Source: Calidifontibacter indicus
GTDB lineage: Bacteria; Actinomycetota; Actinomycetes; Actinomycetales; Dermatophilaceae
Direction: 5' to 3'
DNA: 64,000 nt
Assembly (NCBI RefSeq): GCF_003386865.1
Contig: NZ_QTUA01000001.1
Span: forward strand, 3,286,001-3,350,000
Of this stretch, positions 25,914-35,889 are shown one piece after another. The notes beneath the pieces are model-generated. The model was not told where the DNA came from. It made no database searches and was given only the letters and a program-made list of their open reading frames with translations. The translations under genes and the position numbers were made by a program. Every line of letters starts with the position of its first letter. Position 1 is the first letter of the stretch.

Positions 25914-26030
25914 GTCAATGCCAGCGGTGGCGCTGGCCGGACCACAGCGCACGGCTCACGCAGGCGGGACGGCCGAGCCCCGCAGCAGGAATGGAGTAAC
26001 TGCTGCGGGGCTCGACGCCGAAGGAGCCTG
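25914..26030 (-). ncRNA. Conserved intergenic element, copy 1 (3' of secY)
   Basis: This roughly 117-nt segment just after the secY stop matches 44878-44987 after the PEP synthase stop. Shared plus-strand blocks are GTCAATGCCAG, GACCACAGCGC, GGCTCACGCAG, CGGGACGGC and ACGCCGAAGGA. Between the last two lies a 13-bp hairpin (25975-25987 with 26001-26013) whose arms differ from those in copy 2 yet still pair. That pattern suggests a selected RNA structure. It probably includes the secY terminator; a wider role as a small RNA or processing element is open. Confidence 0.6.
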
Positions 26031-26033
26031 CAA

Positions 26034-27341
26034 TTAACGAAGGAAACCTTCGTAGTGGTGCTGCTGCACCTTGGAGTCGATCTGCTTGACGGTCTCCAGA
26101 CCCACACCGACGAGGATCAGGATCGAGGCACCACCGAACGGGAAGTTCTGGTTGGCCTGCACCAGCGCCAGCGCGATGAGCGGGATCAGCGCGAGGATCG
26201 CCAGGTAGACGGCACCGACGACCGTGATGCGGTTGAGGACGTAGCCGATGTACTTCGCGGTGGCGTCGCCGGCGCGCACGCCGGGGATGAACGAACCGCT
26301 CTGCTTGAGGTTGTCGGCGACTTCCTTGGGCTGATAGGTGATCGACACGTAGAAGAACGTGAAGAACAGGATCAGCACGGTGTAGACCGCCATGTAGAGC
26401 GGGTGGTCGCCGCGGGCGAGGTGCTGGTTGACCCACAGGCCCCAACCCTTGGTCTGGTCGGCGAACGCGGCGAGCATGACCGGCAGCGACAGCAGCGAGC
26501 TGGCGAAGATGATCGGGATCACGTTGGCCATGTTGACCTTGAGCGGGATGTAGGTGGAGGTGCCACCGTAGGAGCGGCGTCCGATCATCCGCTTGGCGTA
26601 CTGCACCGGGATGCGCCGGATGCAGTTCTCGACGAAGACGACGACGATCGTGATCGCGATGCCCATGATGCAGACCATCACGAACTTGCCCCAGCCTTGG
26701 TCCTTCAGCGCCCAGACGGACGCCGGGACGGACGCGGCGATGGCGGTGAGGATCAGCAGCGACATGCCGTTGCCGACGCCGCGCTCGGTGACCTGCTCAC
26801 CCAGCCACATGATCAGACCGGTGCCGGCGGTGAGCACGAGCACCATGATGATCATGGTGGGGACGTTGGAGTCGGTGGTGATCGTCGGGCAGGTCAGCTC
26901 GGTGCCACCGATGAGGCGGTACGGCGCGTTGACCGCACCGGCCACCAGCGTCGACGACTGCAGCAGCGCCAGACCGATGGTCAGGTAGCGCGTGTACTGC
27001 GTCATCTTGGTCTGGCCCGACTGGCCTTCCTTCTTCAACTCCTCGAACCGCGGGATGACCACGGTGAGCAGCTGCACGATGATGCTCGCGGTGATGTACG
27101 GCATGATCCCGAGCGCGAACACCGAGAACTGCAGCAGCGCACCACCGGAGAACAGGTTCGCCAGGCCGAGCAGGCTCTGCTGGCCGCTCGCCGCGCGCTG
27201 GCAGGCCTCGATGGCGGCGTAGGAGATGCCGGGCGTCGGCACGTGCGAGCCCAACCGGAACAGCGCCATGATCGCCAGCGTGAACAGGATCTTCTTGCGT
27301 AGGTCGGGCGTGGTGAACGCCCGTCCGAAGGCAGAAAGCAA
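26034..27341 (-). CDS. secY: Protein translocase channel SecY
   Basis: A 435-aa membrane channel with about ten helices, the pore of the Sec translocon together with SecE and SecG. The TTG at 27341 is the only sensible start, with GGAGGA 6 nt upstream, giving MLSAFGRAFTTPDLRKKILF. Family features include the early GSHVPTPGI loop and the cytoplasmic QPKEVADNLKQSGSFIPGVR segment that contacts SecA and ribosomes. It is separated from rplO by 201 nt with a very strong hairpin, so it probably has its own promoter. Confidence 0.97.
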   Translation of the reverse strand: MLSAFGRAFTTPDLRKKILFTLAIMALFRLGSHVPTPGISYAAIEACQRAASGQQSLLGLANLFSGGALLQFSVFALGIMPYITASIIVQLLTVVIPRFEELKKEGQSGQTKMTQYTRYLTIGLALLQSSTLVAGAVNAPYRLIGGTELTCPTITTDSNVPTMIIMVLVLTAGTGLIMWLGEQVTERGVGNGMSLLILTAIAASVPASVWALKDQGWGKFVMVCIMGIAITIVVVFVENCIRRIPVQYAKRMIGRRSYGGTSTYIPLKVNMANVIPIIFASSLLSLPVMLAAFADQTKGWGLWVNQHLARGDHPLYMAVYTVLILFFTFFYVSITYQPKEVADNLKQSGSFIPGVRAGDATAKYIGYVLNRITVVGAVYLAILALIPLIALALVQANQNFPFGGASILILVGVGLETVKQIDSKVQQHHYEGFLR

Positions 27342-27470
27342 AGGATCCTCCTGAGGTGCACCGTCCGAGGACGGCGTTCGACCGGATCACGGTCGAGGGA
27401 GTCGATGAGCCGTGCAGTGGCACGGGCGGTAGAACCAGCGGAACTCTACCTGTAACGAAGGTCCGCCAAA

Positions 27471-27521
27471 GACTGTGCCCCGGGACGGCGGGCCGTTGGC
27501 CCGTCGCCCGGGGCGACAGTC
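27471..27521. terminator. Long hairpin between rplO and secY
   Basis: A near-perfect stem of about 22 bp runs from GACTGTGCCCCGGG to CCCGGGGCGACAGTC with a small loop near GTTG. It begins 22 nt after the L15 stop. It should end or attenuate the spc operon and uncouple secY. The remaining 130 nt before secY must then carry a promoter; I could not identify a convincing one. Confidence 0.75.
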
Positions 27522-27542
27522 ATGCGAGTTCGCAGGGGTTGA

Positions 27543-28001
27543 TCACGCTGCGGTGATCGAACCGCCCGCGGCCTCGATCTTGTCCTTGGCCGAAGCCGAG
27601 AACTTCTGCACGGTGAGGTCGACCTTGACGGTGATCTCACCGGTGCCGAGCACCTTGACGGGCTGGCCCTTGCGGACCGCACCCTTCGCGACGAGGTCCT
27701 CGACGGTGACGGTGCCACCCTCGGGGAACAGCGCCGAGATCTTGTCGAGGTTGACGACCTGGTAGGTCACCTTGAACGGGTTCTTGAACCCGCGCATCTT
27801 CGGCAGACGCATGTGCAGCGGCGTCTGACCACCCTCGAAACGCTCCGGCACCTGGTACCGGGCGCCGGTTCCCTTGGTACCGCGACCAGCGGTCTTACCC
27901 TTGGAGCCCTCACCACGACCGACACGGGTCTTGGCGGTCTTGGCGCCGGGGGCAGGACGCAGGTGGTGCACCTTCAGTGCGTGCGTCTTCTCTTCAGCCA
28001 T
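27543..28001 (-). CDS. rplO: Ribosomal protein L15
   Basis: A 152-aa large-subunit protein. The Gly/Lys/Arg-rich N-terminal extension that threads into 23S rRNA is clear ([19 protein letters not shown]), followed by the globular part ending [17 protein letters not shown] at 28001 overlaps the L30 stop by one base (TGATG). Last ribosomal gene of the spc operon here; a strong hairpin follows. Confidence 0.98.
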   Translation of the reverse strand: MAEEKTHALKVHHLRPAPGAKTAKTRVGRGEGSKGKTAGRGTKGTGARYQVPERFEGGQTPLHMRLPKMRGFKNPFKVTYQVVNLDKISALFPEGGTVTVEDLVAKGAVRKGQPVKVLGTGEITVKVDLTVQKFSASAKDKIEAAGGSITAA

Positions 28002-28183
28002 CAGTCAATCTCCTCCACGGTCACCAGGTGGCGCACCGCGCGGACCATGCCGCGGATCTCCGGGCGGTCCTCCTGCTCGACGGTGTGGCCGATGCGCTTG
28101 AGACCGAGCGAACGCAGGGTCTCGCGAGCCTTCGGCTTGTTACCGATCTCCGAACGGATCTGGGTCACCTTCAGCGTTGCCAT
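28001..28183 (-). CDS. rpmD: Ribosomal protein L30
   Basis: A 60-aa large-subunit protein starting [20 protein letters not shown], with the usual [14 protein letters not shown] core. Normal length for bacterial L30. It overlaps rpsE and rplO by one base at each end, showing tight co-translation inside the spc operon. Confidence 0.98.
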   Translation of the reverse strand: MATLKVTQIRSEIGNKPKARETLRSLGLKRIGHTVEQEDRPEIRGMVRAVRHLVTVEEID

Positions 28184-28866
28184 CAGGCACCTGCCTTCAC
28201 GGTCTTCTTCTCGGCGGCGTCAGCGGCCAGAGCGCGCTGCATCGCAACCGGGGCGACGGCGTCCAGCGGCAGACCACGGCGAGCCGCGACAGCCTCGGGA
28301 CGCTCGAGACCCTTGAGGGCCGCGACGGTGGCGTGCACGATGTTGATCGCGTTGTCCGAGCCGAGCGACTTGGACAGCACGTCGTGAACACCGGCGCACT
28401 CCAGCACGGCGCGCACCGGGCCGCCGGCGATGACACCGGTACCGGCAGCGGCCGGACGCAGCAGGACGACGCCTGCAGCGGCCTCACCCTGAACCGGGTG
28501 GGGCACGGTGCCGCCGATCATCGGGACGCGGAAGAAGTTCTTCTTCGCCTCCTCGACAGCCTTGGCGATGGCGAGGGGAACTTCCTTCGCCTTGCCGTAG
28601 CCGACACCGACGGTGCCCTGGCCGTCGCCCACCACGACGAGAGCGGTGAAGCTGAAGCGACGACCACCCTTCACAACCTTCGAAACGCGGTTGATGGTGA
28701 CGACGCGCTCCAGGTACTGGTTGCGCTCATCGTTGTTGTTACGACGGTCGTCACGTCCACCGCGGCCACCGCGGCGGTCGTTGTTACGGCCGTTGTTGTT
28801 GTTGTTGTCGCTGTTCTCGGCGCCCTGGGCGGAGCCAGCGGCACCTCGACGCTGGGGTCCAGCCAT
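28183..28866 (-). CDS. rpsE: Ribosomal protein S5 with low-complexity N-terminus
   Basis: A 227-aa small-subunit protein of the decoding-fidelity centre. The dsRBD-like core begins near residue 48 ([20 protein letters not shown]) and includes [20 protein letters not shown]. coli S5 is 167 aa; the excess is mainly an N-terminal stretch of Asn, Gly, Arg and Asp (residues about 18-47, with runs of four to five Asn) encoded by repetitive DNA. ATG at 28866. Actinobacterial S5 proteins are often extended, but the Asn runs are unusual for such GC-rich DNA. Confidence 0.97.
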   Translation of the reverse strand: MAGPQRRGAAGSAQGAENSDNNNNNGRNNDRRGGRGGRDDRRNNNDERNQYLERVVTINRVSKVVKGGRRFSFTALVVVGDGQGTVGVGYGKAKEVPLAIAKAVEEAKKNFFRVPMIGGTVPHPVQGEAAAGVVLLRPAAAGTGVIAGGPVRAVLECAGVHDVLSKSLGSDNAINIVHATVAALKGLERPEAVAARRGLPLDAVAPVAMQRALAADAAEKKTVKAGA

Positions 28867-28897
28867 CAGTGGTTCCTCTTCTCAGCAGTGTTGGTCA

Positions 28898-29278
28898 TCA
28901 CAGCGTCAGTCCACCCTCACGGGCGCCGTCGGCGATGGCGGCGACACGACCTGCGTACCGGTTACCGCCACGGTCGAAAACGACCGCGTCGATGCCGGCG
29001 TCCTTGGCGCGAGCGGCCAGCAGTTCGCCGACCTTCTTCGCCTTGGCGGTCTTGTCCCCGTCGAACGAGCGCAGGTCGGCCTCCATGGTCGACGCCGACA
29101 CCAGGGTCTTGCTCTGGGTGTCGTCGACGATCTGCACGAAGACGTGACGCGAGCTGCGGTTCACGACCATGCGCGGACGAGCAGTGGTGCCCGAAACGCG
29201 CTTGCGCAGACGGAAGTGGCGACGGTTGCGAGCCGCAGCCTTGCTGTTCGAGCGCTTGACGATACGTGCGTTTGCCAT
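28898..29278 (-). CDS. rplR: Ribosomal protein L18
   Basis: A 126-aa protein that binds 5S rRNA in the central protuberance. The Arg-rich N-terminus and [20 protein letters not shown] motif are typical, with the conserved [20 protein letters not shown] near the C-terminus. Gap of 3 nt after rplF and 31 nt before rpsE. Confidence 0.98.
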   Translation of the reverse strand: MANARIVKRSNSKAAARNRRHFRLRKRVSGTTARPRMVVNRSSRHVFVQIVDDTQSKTLVSASTMEADLRSFDGDKTAKAKKVGELLAARAKDAGIDAVVFDRGGNRYAGRVAAIADGAREGGLTL

Positions 29279-29281
29279 GGC

Positions 29282-29821
29282 TTACTTACCGGCCTTTCCG
29301 ACCTTGCGGCGGATGTGCTCACCCTCGTAGCGCACGCCCTTGGCCTTGTACGGGTCGGGCTTGCGCAGCTTGCGGATGTTCGCCGCAACCTCGCCGACCA
29401 GCTGCTTGTCGATGCCAGTGACCGAGAAACGGGTGGGGTTCTCGACGGCAAACGTGATGCCCTCGGGAGCCTTGACCAGGATCGGGTGGCTGTAGCCGAG
29501 AGCGAACTCCAGGTCGGAGCCCTTCGCGGTCACGCGGTAACCGGTGCCGTGGATCTCGAGCTTCTTGGTGTAACCCTCGGTGACGCCGATGACCATGTTG
29601 TTGATCAGGCTGCGGGTCAGACCGTGACGCGAACGCGATTCGCGCTCGTCGTTCGGACGGGTCACCTCAACGGTGCCCTCGTCGGTCTTCGCGACCGAGA
29701 TCGGCGACGGGACCGTCAGGGCGAGCGTGCCCTTGGGGCCCTTCACCGCGACGTCCTGACCATCGATGGTCACGTCGACACCACTCGGCACGGGAACCGG
29801 AAGACGTCCAATACGAGACAT
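29282..29821 (-). CDS. rplF: Ribosomal protein L6
   Basis: A 179-aa protein near the factor-binding site of the large subunit. The start [20 protein letters not shown] and the C-terminal [16 protein letters not shown] to [14 protein letters not shown] signature are intact. ATG at 29821, 26 nt after rpsH. Confidence 0.98.
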   Translation of the reverse strand: MSRIGRLPVPVPSGVDVTIDGQDVAVKGPKGTLALTVPSPISVAKTDEGTVEVTRPNDERESRSRHGLTRSLINNMVIGVTEGYTKKLEIHGTGYRVTAKGSDLEFALGYSHPILVKAPEGITFAVENPTRFSVTGIDKQLVGEVAANIRKLRKPDPYKAKGVRYEGEHIRRKVGKAGK

Positions 29822-29847
29822 GTCTTGTTTCCTCCTTCGTTCCCGGA

Positions 29848-30246
29848 TTACCAGACGTAAGCGAGGACTTCCCCGCCTACACCCTTGGACGCGGCCTGCT
29901 TGTCAGTCAGCAGACCGGACGACGTGGAAAGGATCGCGACCCCGAGTCCACCCAGCACACGCGGCAGGTTGGTGGACTTGGCGTACACGCGCAGACCGGG
30001 CTTACTAACGCGGCGGACGCCGGCGATGGAACGCTCCCGGTTGGGGCCGTACTTCAGGTCGATGATCAGGGTCTTGCCCACGGTCGCGTCCTCGACCCGG
30101 AAGTCCTGGATGAATCCCTCGGACTTCAGGATCTCAGCGATGTGAGACTTGAGCTTCGAAAACGGCATCGACGTCGAGTCGTGGTGCGCCGAGTTGGCGT
30201 TCCGGACTCGGGTCAGCATGTCCGCAATCGGGTCGGTCATGGTCAT
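29848..30246 (-). CDS. rpsH: Ribosomal protein S8
   Basis: A 132-aa 16S rRNA-binding protein. [20 protein letters not shown] is the standard actinobacterial start; a second ATG two codons on is possible. The C-terminal [19 protein letters not shown] motif is present. In E. coli S8 represses its own operon; no matching leader structure was identified. The 177 nt between rpsZ and rpsH (30247-30423) show only a weak stem. Confidence 0.98.
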   Translation of the reverse strand: MTMTDPIADMLTRVRNANSAHHDSTSMPFSKLKSHIAEILKSEGFIQDFRVEDATVGKTLIIDLKYGPNRERSIAGVRRVSKPGLRVYAKSTNLPRVLGGLGVAILSTSSGLLTDKQAASKGVGGEVLAYVW

Positions 30247-30423
30247 TGGGCTGTCCCGCCCTCCCTCACCGCGGTTTCAGTCACGGGATTCCGTGGCCGA
30301 CCTTCGGTGTAGATGTTCTGAACTGATGATGTGGTAGCTGGTTGGCTGACTGTCACCACGAGGTTTTCCGGCGTCCCCGAGAAGTATCGGAGCGAGGAAC
30401 GAGCGGAGAACTTCGTGGAGTGG

Positions 30424-30609
30424 TCACCAGCTCGACTTGGTGACGCCGGGCAGTTCGCCGCGGTGAGCCATCTCGCGCAGGCAGATACGGCACAGGCCGA
30501 ACTTGCGGTACACCGAGTGCGGACGACCGCAACGGTTGCAGCGCGTGTACGCGCGGACCGCGAACTTCGGCTTGGCGTTCGCCTTGTTGATCAGGGCCTT
30601 CTTCGCCAT
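30424..30609 (-). CDS. rpsZ: Ribosomal protein S14, type Z
   Basis: A 61-aa zinc-ribbon form of S14. Two CxxC pairs (CNRC and CRIC) bind zinc. Actinobacteria often carry a second, zinc-free S14 for zinc starvation, not seen here. Starts 1 nt after the rplE stop (ATG at 30609). Confidence 0.98.
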   Translation of the reverse strand: MAKKALINKANAKPKFAVRAYTRCNRCGRPHSVYRKFGLCRICLREMAHRGELPGVTKSSW

Positions 30610-30610
30610 G

Positions 30611-31180
30611 TCACTTCTCCTTGAACGGGAAGCCGAGCTGACGCAGCAGCGCGCGACCCTCGTCGTCGTTGGCGGCCGTGGTCACGACAGTGATGTCCAT
30701 GCCACGCACGCGGTCGATCTTGTCCTGGTCGATCTCGTGGAACATCGACTGCTCGTTCAGACCGAAGGTGTAGTTGCCGTTGCCGTCGAACTGCTTCGGC
30801 GACAGGCCACGGAAGTCGCGGATACGCGGGAGAGCGACCGAGATGAGGCGGTCGAGGAACTCCCACATGCGGTCGCCGCGCAGCGTGGTGTGCGCACCGA
30901 TCGGCATGCCCTCACGCAGCTTGAACTGCGCGATCGACTTGCGAGCCTTGGTGACGGTCGGCTTCTGGCCGGTGATCGCGGACAGGTCCTTGATGGCGCC
31001 CTCGATCAGCTTGCTGTCACGGGCGGCGTCGCCGACACCCATGTTCACGACAACCTTGACCACGCCCGGCACCTGCATGACGTTCGCGAAGTTGAACTCC
31101 GCCTGCAGGGCCGACTTGATCTCGTCGTTGTAGCGCTGCTTGAGGCGCGGCGCCGTGTTGGTGGTGGTCTCAGTCATCAC
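30611..31180 (-). CDS. rplE: Ribosomal protein L5
   Basis: A 189-aa 5S rRNA-binding protein contacting the P-site tRNA. Core motifs include [20 protein letters not shown] and the C-terminal [20 protein letters not shown]. The GTG at 31180 (followed at once by ATG at 31177) overlaps the rplX stop. The first dozen residues (TETTTNTAP) are a short extension common in actinobacteria. Confidence 0.98.
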   Translation of the reverse strand: MMTETTTNTAPRLKQRYNDEIKSALQAEFNFANVMQVPGVVKVVVNMGVGDAARDSKLIEGAIKDLSAITGQKPTVTKARKSIAQFKLREGMPIGAHTTLRGDRMWEFLDRLISVALPRIRDFRGLSPKQFDGNGNYTFGLNEQSMFHEIDQDKIDRVRGMDITVVTTAANDDEGRALLRQLGFPFKEK

Positions 31181-31518
31181 AGGTCCTTACCCGAGCGAAC
31201 GGACACGCGGGTCCGGACGGTCTTGGTGCGGCCGTCCCGCTCAACGGTCTCGACGCGGGTCTTGACGCGCGTCGGCTTGCCGGTCTCCGGGTCGACGATC
31301 ATCACGTTGGACACGTGGATCGGCGCCTCGACGACCTGGATGCCACCGCTGGCCTGGCCGGGCTGGCCGGCGCGCAGGTGCTTGGTGACGCGGTTGACGC
31401 CCTCGACGAGCACGCGCTGGGTCTCGGTGTTGACCGAGATGACCTTGCCCTGCTTGCCCTTGTCGGGCCCGCTGATGACCTGCACCAGGTCGTTCTTCTT
31501 GATCTTCATCTTCGCCAT
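31177..31518 (-). CDS. rplX: Ribosomal protein L24
   Basis: A 113-aa assembly-initiator protein. The KOW motif ([20 protein letters not shown]) is at the N-terminus, and [20 protein letters not shown] follows. ATG at 31518, 3 nt after rplN. Confidence 0.98.
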   Translation of the reverse strand: MAKMKIKKNDLVQVISGPDKGKQGKVISVNTETQRVLVEGVNRVTKHLRAGQPGQASGGIQVVEAPIHVSNVMIVDPETGKPTRVKTRVETVERDGRTKTVRTRVSVRSGKDL

Positions 31519-31521
31519 GAG

Positions 31522-31890
31522 TCAGAGCACCTCCGGTGCCAGCGAGATGATCTTCATGAACTTCTTGTCGCGCAGCTCGCGGCCCACCGGGCCGAAGATG
31601 CGGGTGCCGCGCGGGTCACCGTCGTTCTTGAGGATCACTGCTGCGTTCTCGTCGAAGCGGATGTAGCTGCCGTCCGGACGGCGGCGCTCCTTGACGGTGC
31701 GGACGATGACGGCCTTGACCACATCGCCCTTCTTGACGTTGCCACCCGGAATGGCGTCCTTGACGGTGGCCACGATGGTGTCACCGATGCCGGCGTAGCG
31801 ACGACCCGAGCCACCGAGCACACGGATGCAGAGGATTTCCTTCGCACCGGTATTGTCGGCGACCTTCAGTCGCGACTCCTGCTGGATCAC
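31522..31890 (-). CDS. rplN: Ribosomal protein L14
   Basis: A 122-aa protein at the subunit interface, starting [20 protein letters not shown] with the [12 protein letters not shown] motif. GTG start at 31890. It is the first gene after a 309-nt gap, so it is likely led by its own spc promoter. Confidence 0.98.
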   Translation of the reverse strand: MIQQESRLKVADNTGAKEILCIRVLGGSGRRYAGIGDTIVATVKDAIPGGNVKKGDVVKAVIVRTVKERRRPDGSYIRFDENAAVILKNDGDPRGTRIFGPVGRELRDKKFMKIISLAPEVL

Positions 31891-32152
31891 AGTTCTTCTC
31901 CTGTCGTCTCACTGGTTCTCGGATTCCCGCGTGGGGGCCGAGCCTTGCGGAACGGATACATGTACATCTCAGGTCCACTCCAGGCCTGGCCGGCCACTGA
32001 ACATGGCTGGTCATGCCGAAGCTCCGTGGTCAAACGCGTGGTCAACACGTGCTCAACACGGAGCTGAACGGGAAGGACACTGAGGGTTGGGCGCCCTGCG
32101 GCGACAGTCCAGTCTACGGTCGGACGTCGCAAGGCTCCAAATCACGCCGTCC
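31891..32152 (-). promoter_or_regulatory. Leader and probable promoter region of the spc operon
   Basis: Noncoding stretch between the terminator after rpsQ and the rplN GTG. On the minus strand, three 11-12-nt units (GTGTTGAGCAC, GTGTTGACCAC, GCGTTTGACCAC) stand in tandem at 32026-32059. Each contains a -35-like TTGAC/TTGAG core, but no well-spaced -10 box is clear, so the exact promoter is unresolved. Nothing else coding was seen. Confidence 0.5.
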
Positions 32153-32183
32153 CCTTCACCGCGGGCAGCACCCGCGGTGAAGG
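32153..32183. terminator. Terminator after rpsQ
   Basis: Perfect 13-bp stem, CCTTCACCGCGGG with its complement and a CAGCA loop, 16 nt beyond the rpsQ stop. It closes the S10 operon and separates it from the spc operon. Confidence 0.85.
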
Positions 32184-32199
32184 CGACGACGCTGAGCAT

Positions 32200-32487
32200 T
32201 TACTTGGCGCGCTCGAGGATCTCGACCACACGCCAGCGCTTCTGCGCCGACAGCGGACGGGTCTCCATGATCAGGACGCGGTCGCCGACGCCACACGAGT
32301 TCTCCTCGTCGTGCGCCTTCACGCGGCTGGTCTTACGCATGACCTTGCCGTAGAGGGCGTGCTTGACGCGGTCCTCGACCTCGACCACCACGGTCTTGTC
32401 CATCTTGTCGCTGACCACGTAACCCTGGCGGGTCTTGCGGTCGTTGCGCGCCTCGGCCACGGTCTGCTCCGCGGTCTTGTCAGCCAT
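32200..32487 (-). CDS. rpsQ: Ribosomal protein S17
   Basis: A 95-aa 16S-binding protein. The OB-fold motif [20 protein letters not shown] and the C-terminal [20 protein letters not shown] are clear. A 14-residue charged N-terminal lead ([14 protein letters not shown]) is longer than in E. coli. Last gene of the S10 operon; a perfect hairpin follows. Confidence 0.98.
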   Translation of the reverse strand: MADKTAEQTVAEARNDRKTRQGYVVSDKMDKTVVVEVEDRVKHALYGKVMRKTSRVKAHDEENSCGVGDRVLIMETRPLSAQKRWRVVEILERAK

Positions 32488-32489
32488 GT

Positions 32490-32747
32490 TCAGCTCACCT
32501 TCTCGTCGGAAGCGGACTCGTTGTCGGAGCGGCCGATGCCGAGCTCGCGCTCACGCATCTCGGTGTAGATACGCGCAATGTCCTTGCGGACGGCGCGCAG
32601 CCGCGAGTTGTTCTCCAGCTGGCCGGTGGCCGACTGGAAACGCAGGTTGAAAAGCTCCTGCTTGGCCTGCTTGAGCTGGTCGACGAGCTCGGTGTCACCG
32701 AGCTCGCGCAGCTTCGCCGGCGCGAGGTCCTTGGAACCCAGAGCCAT
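32490..32747 (-). CDS. rpmC: Ribosomal protein L29
   Basis: An 85-aa protein at the exit tunnel. The two-helix core ([20 protein letters not shown] and [20 protein letters not shown]) is followed by an acidic tail ending [12 protein letters not shown]. coli L29 is 63 aa; the tail is typical of actinobacteria. Overlaps rplP by one base; 2 nt before rpsQ. Confidence 0.98.
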   Translation of the reverse strand: MALGSKDLAPAKLRELGDTELVDQLKQAKQELFNLRFQSATGQLENNSRLRAVRKDIARIYTEMRERELGIGRSDNESASDEKVS

Positions 32748-33166
32748 CAGAAGTCACCACCTTCACGTGCGACGAAGCGGCACTTCATCGGCAGCTTGTG
32801 CATCGCCAGGCGCAGGGCCTCGCGAGCAACCTCTTCGGACACACCGGACAGCTCGAACATGACGCGGCCCGGCTTGACGTTGGCAACCCACCACTCCGGC
32901 GAACCCTTACCGGAACCCATGCGGGTTTCGGCCGGCTTCTTGGTCAGCGGACGGTCGGGGTAGATGTTGATCCACACCTTTCCGCCACGCTTGATGTAGC
33001 GGGTCATCGCGATACGAGCGGACTCGATCTGACGGTTGGTGACGTAGGCCGGCTCGAGAGCCTGGATGCCGTAGTCACCGAACGACACCTGGGTGCCGCC
33101 CTTGGCCATGCCCGAACGCTTCGGGTGGTGCTGCTTACGGTGCTTCACACGACGCGGAATCAACAT
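32747..33166 (-). CDS. rplP: Ribosomal protein L16
   Basis: A 139-aa protein near the A-site tRNA elbow. Standard start [20 protein letters not shown], with [20 protein letters not shown] in the 23S-contacting loop. One-base overlaps (TGATG) link it to rpsC and rpmC. Confidence 0.98.
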   Translation of the reverse strand: MLIPRRVKHRKQHHPKRSGMAKGGTQVSFGDYGIQALEPAYVTNRQIESARIAMTRYIKRGGKVWINIYPDRPLTKKPAETRMGSGKGSPEWWVANVKPGRVMFELSGVSEEVAREALRLAMHKLPMKCRFVAREGGDF

Positions 33167-33999
33167 CAGGCGTCGCCTCCCTCAGTGCTCGGGGCCGGCG
33201 CCGCGGCAGCCTCGGTGGGCTGCTCGGTGGCGGGGGCCTCGGTGGACTCCACCTGAGCCTGGTCGCGACGGCCACGGCCACCACGCTCGCCGCGCGGGCG
33301 GTCGTCACGACGACGCTGCGGGCGGGACGGAGCGGCGGCCTGCTCGCGAGCAAGCTCCTTGGCGGTGAGGTCGCCGTTGTAGATCCAGACCTTCACGCCG
33401 ATGCGACCGAACGTCGTCTTGGCCTCGTAGAAGCCGTAGTCGATGTTGGCGCGCAGGGTGTGCAGCGGAACACGGCCCTCACGGTAGAACTCGGTGCGGC
33501 TCATCTCGGCGCCGTTGAGACGACCGGAAACCATCACCTTGATGCCCTTGACGCCGGCGCGCTGAGCGGACTGGATGCTCTTGCGGGTGGCGCGACGGAA
33601 GTTGACCCGAGCAGCGAGCTGCTCGGCAACACCCTGGGCGACGAGCTGAGCGTTGCCCTCGGGGTTCTTGACCTCGAGGATGTTCAGCTGCACCTGCTTG
33701 CCCGTGAGCTTCTCCAGCGCCGTGCGCAGGCGGTCGGCCTCGGCGCCGCGGCGACCGATGACGATGCCCGGGCGGGCGGTGTGGATGTCGACACGCACGC
33801 GGTCACGGGTGCGCTCGATCTCCACGTGGGAGATGCCGGCGCGGTCCATGCCCGTGGACATGAGCTTGCGGATCGCGACGTCTTCCTTGACGTAGTCGCT
33901 GTACCGCTGACCCTGCTTGGTGCTGTCGGCGAACCAACGGCTGTTGTGCTCGGTGGTGATTCCGAGGCGGAAACCGTTCGGGTGGATTTTCTGACCCAT
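33166..33999 (-). CDS. rpsC: Ribosomal protein S3
   Basis: A 277-aa protein at the mRNA entry tunnel. Starts [20 protein letters not shown]; the KH domain includes [16 protein letters not shown] and the C-terminal half ends with [13 protein letters not shown]. Residues about 218-277 form a disordered Arg-rich then Ala/Pro/Glu-rich tail ([13 protein letters not shown]), longer than the 233-aa E. coli protein but common in actinobacteria. 3 nt after rplV. Confidence 0.98.
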   Translation of the reverse strand: MGQKIHPNGFRLGITTEHNSRWFADSTKQGQRYSDYVKEDVAIRKLMSTGMDRAGISHVEIERTRDRVRVDIHTARPGIVIGRRGAEADRLRTALEKLTGKQVQLNILEVKNPEGNAQLVAQGVAEQLAARVNFRRATRKSIQSAQRAGVKGIKVMVSGRLNGAEMSRTEFYREGRVPLHTLRANIDYGFYEAKTTFGRIGVKVWIYNGDLTAKELAREQAAAPSRPQRRRDDRPRGERGGRGRRDQAQVESTEAPATEQPTEAAAAPAPSTEGGDA

Positions 34000-34002
34000 G
34001 TC

Positions 34003-34416
34003 TCAGCGGCCTCCGTCCTTCTTCTCCGGCTGGGCGACGAACACGGTGATGTGGCTCGTACGCTTGTTGATACGGCTCGCGCGGCCCTGGGCACGCGGAC
34101 GGAACCGCTTCATGGTCGGGCCCTCGTCCACGTACGCGGCAGACACCACGAGGGTGCGCTCGTCGAACGCGACCGAGTGCTTGTCGGCCTGCACGCGGGC
34201 GTTGGCGATGGCGCTGTTGAGCACCTTGAGCACCGGCTCGCTCGCGCTCTGCGGCGCGAAGGTGAGCACGGAGATCGCCTCCTGGGCGTTCTTGCCCCGG
34301 ATGAGGTCCACGACGCGGCGGGCCTTCATCGGCGTCACACGGACGAACCGCGCCTGCGCCTTGGCTTCCATCGCCTGTCCTTTGCTTTCGGTAGTTGCAG
34401 TCATGCTGGTAGTCAC
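34003..34416 (-). CDS. rplV: Ribosomal protein L22
   Basis: A 137-aa (or 133-aa) exit-tunnel protein whose beta-hairpin lines the macrolide site. Core motifs are [17 protein letters not shown] and [20 protein letters not shown]. The GTG at 34416 has GGGGGCGAGA upstream; the ATG at 34404 is an equally possible start. Lies 17 nt after rpsS. Confidence 0.96.
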   Translation of the reverse strand: MTTSMTATTESKGQAMEAKAQARFVRVTPMKARRVVDLIRGKNAQEAISVLTFAPQSASEPVLKVLNSAIANARVQADKHSVAFDERTLVVSAAYVDEGPTMKRFRPRAQGRASRINKRTSHITVFVAQPEKKDGGR

Positions 34417-34433
34417 CAGGTCTCGCCCCCGCG

Positions 34434-34715
34434 TCAGCGGCGGCGGCCCTTCTTGTCGTCCTTCTCGTGACCCTTGAAGGTCCGAGTCGGGGCGAACTCG
34501 CCCAGCTTGTGGCCGACCATCGACTCGGTCACGAAGACCGGGACGTGCTTGCGGCCGTCGTGCACGGCCAGCGTGTGGCCGAGCATGTCCGGGGTGATCA
34601 TCGAGCGACGCGACCAGGTCTTGATGACGTTCTTGGTGCCGGCTTCGTTCTGGGCCTCGACCTTCTTGGCGAGGTGGTCGTCGACGAAGGGACCCTTCTT
34701 CAGGCTACGAGGCAT
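34434..34715 (-). CDS. rpsS: Ribosomal protein S19
   Basis: A 93-aa small-subunit head protein. [20 protein letters not shown] at the start and [16 protein letters not shown] near the end are textbook. ATG at 34715, 3 nt after rplB. Confidence 0.98.
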   Translation of the reverse strand: MPRSLKKGPFVDDHLAKKVEAQNEAGTKNVIKTWSRRSMITPDMLGHTLAVHDGRKHVPVFVTESMVGHKLGEFAPTRTFKGHEKDDKKGRRR

Positions 34716-34718
34716 CTC

Positions 34719-35555
<837 letters not shown>

Positions 35556-35580
35556 TGTCTGTCCTTGTCCTCGCCGTCGT

Positions 35581-35889
35581 TCAGCTCGCCGAGCCGAAGA
35601 TGTCGATGGAGCCTTCCTTCAGGGAGACGATCGCGCGCTTGGTGTCCTTGCGCTTGCCGGTACCGAAACGGGTACGGCGCGTCTTGCCCTGGCGGTTCAG
35701 CGTGTGCACCGAGTCGACCTTGACGTCGAAGATCTGCTCAACGGCGATCTTGATCTCGGTCTTGTTGGCACGGGGGTCCACGACGAACGTGTACTTACCC
35801 TCGTCCAGCAGGCTGTACGACTTCTCGGTCAGCACCGGCGCGATCAGGATGTCGCGCGGGTCCTTACCGACGTTGAACTGCGTGCTCAC
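35581..35889 (-). CDS. rplW: Ribosomal protein L23
   Basis: A 102-aa exit-site protein that docks trigger factor and SRP. Motifs are [20 protein letters not shown] and [19 protein letters not shown]. The GTG at 35889 overlaps the rplD stop (GTGA), tying it to the unusually long L4. Confidence 0.98.
   Translation of the reverse strand: MSTQFNVGKDPRDILIAPVLTEKSYSLLDEGKYTFVVDPRANKTEIKIAVEQIFDVKVDSVHTLNRQGKTRRTRFGTGKRKDTKRAIVSLKEGSIDIFGSAS

Noticed and set aside
25914-26030. Glycine riboswitch, suggested by the CGCCGAAGGAGC string
   Set aside because: Only that short string matches. The rest of the aptamer is missing, the position is 3' of genes, and copy 2 shows the same non-riboswitch layout.
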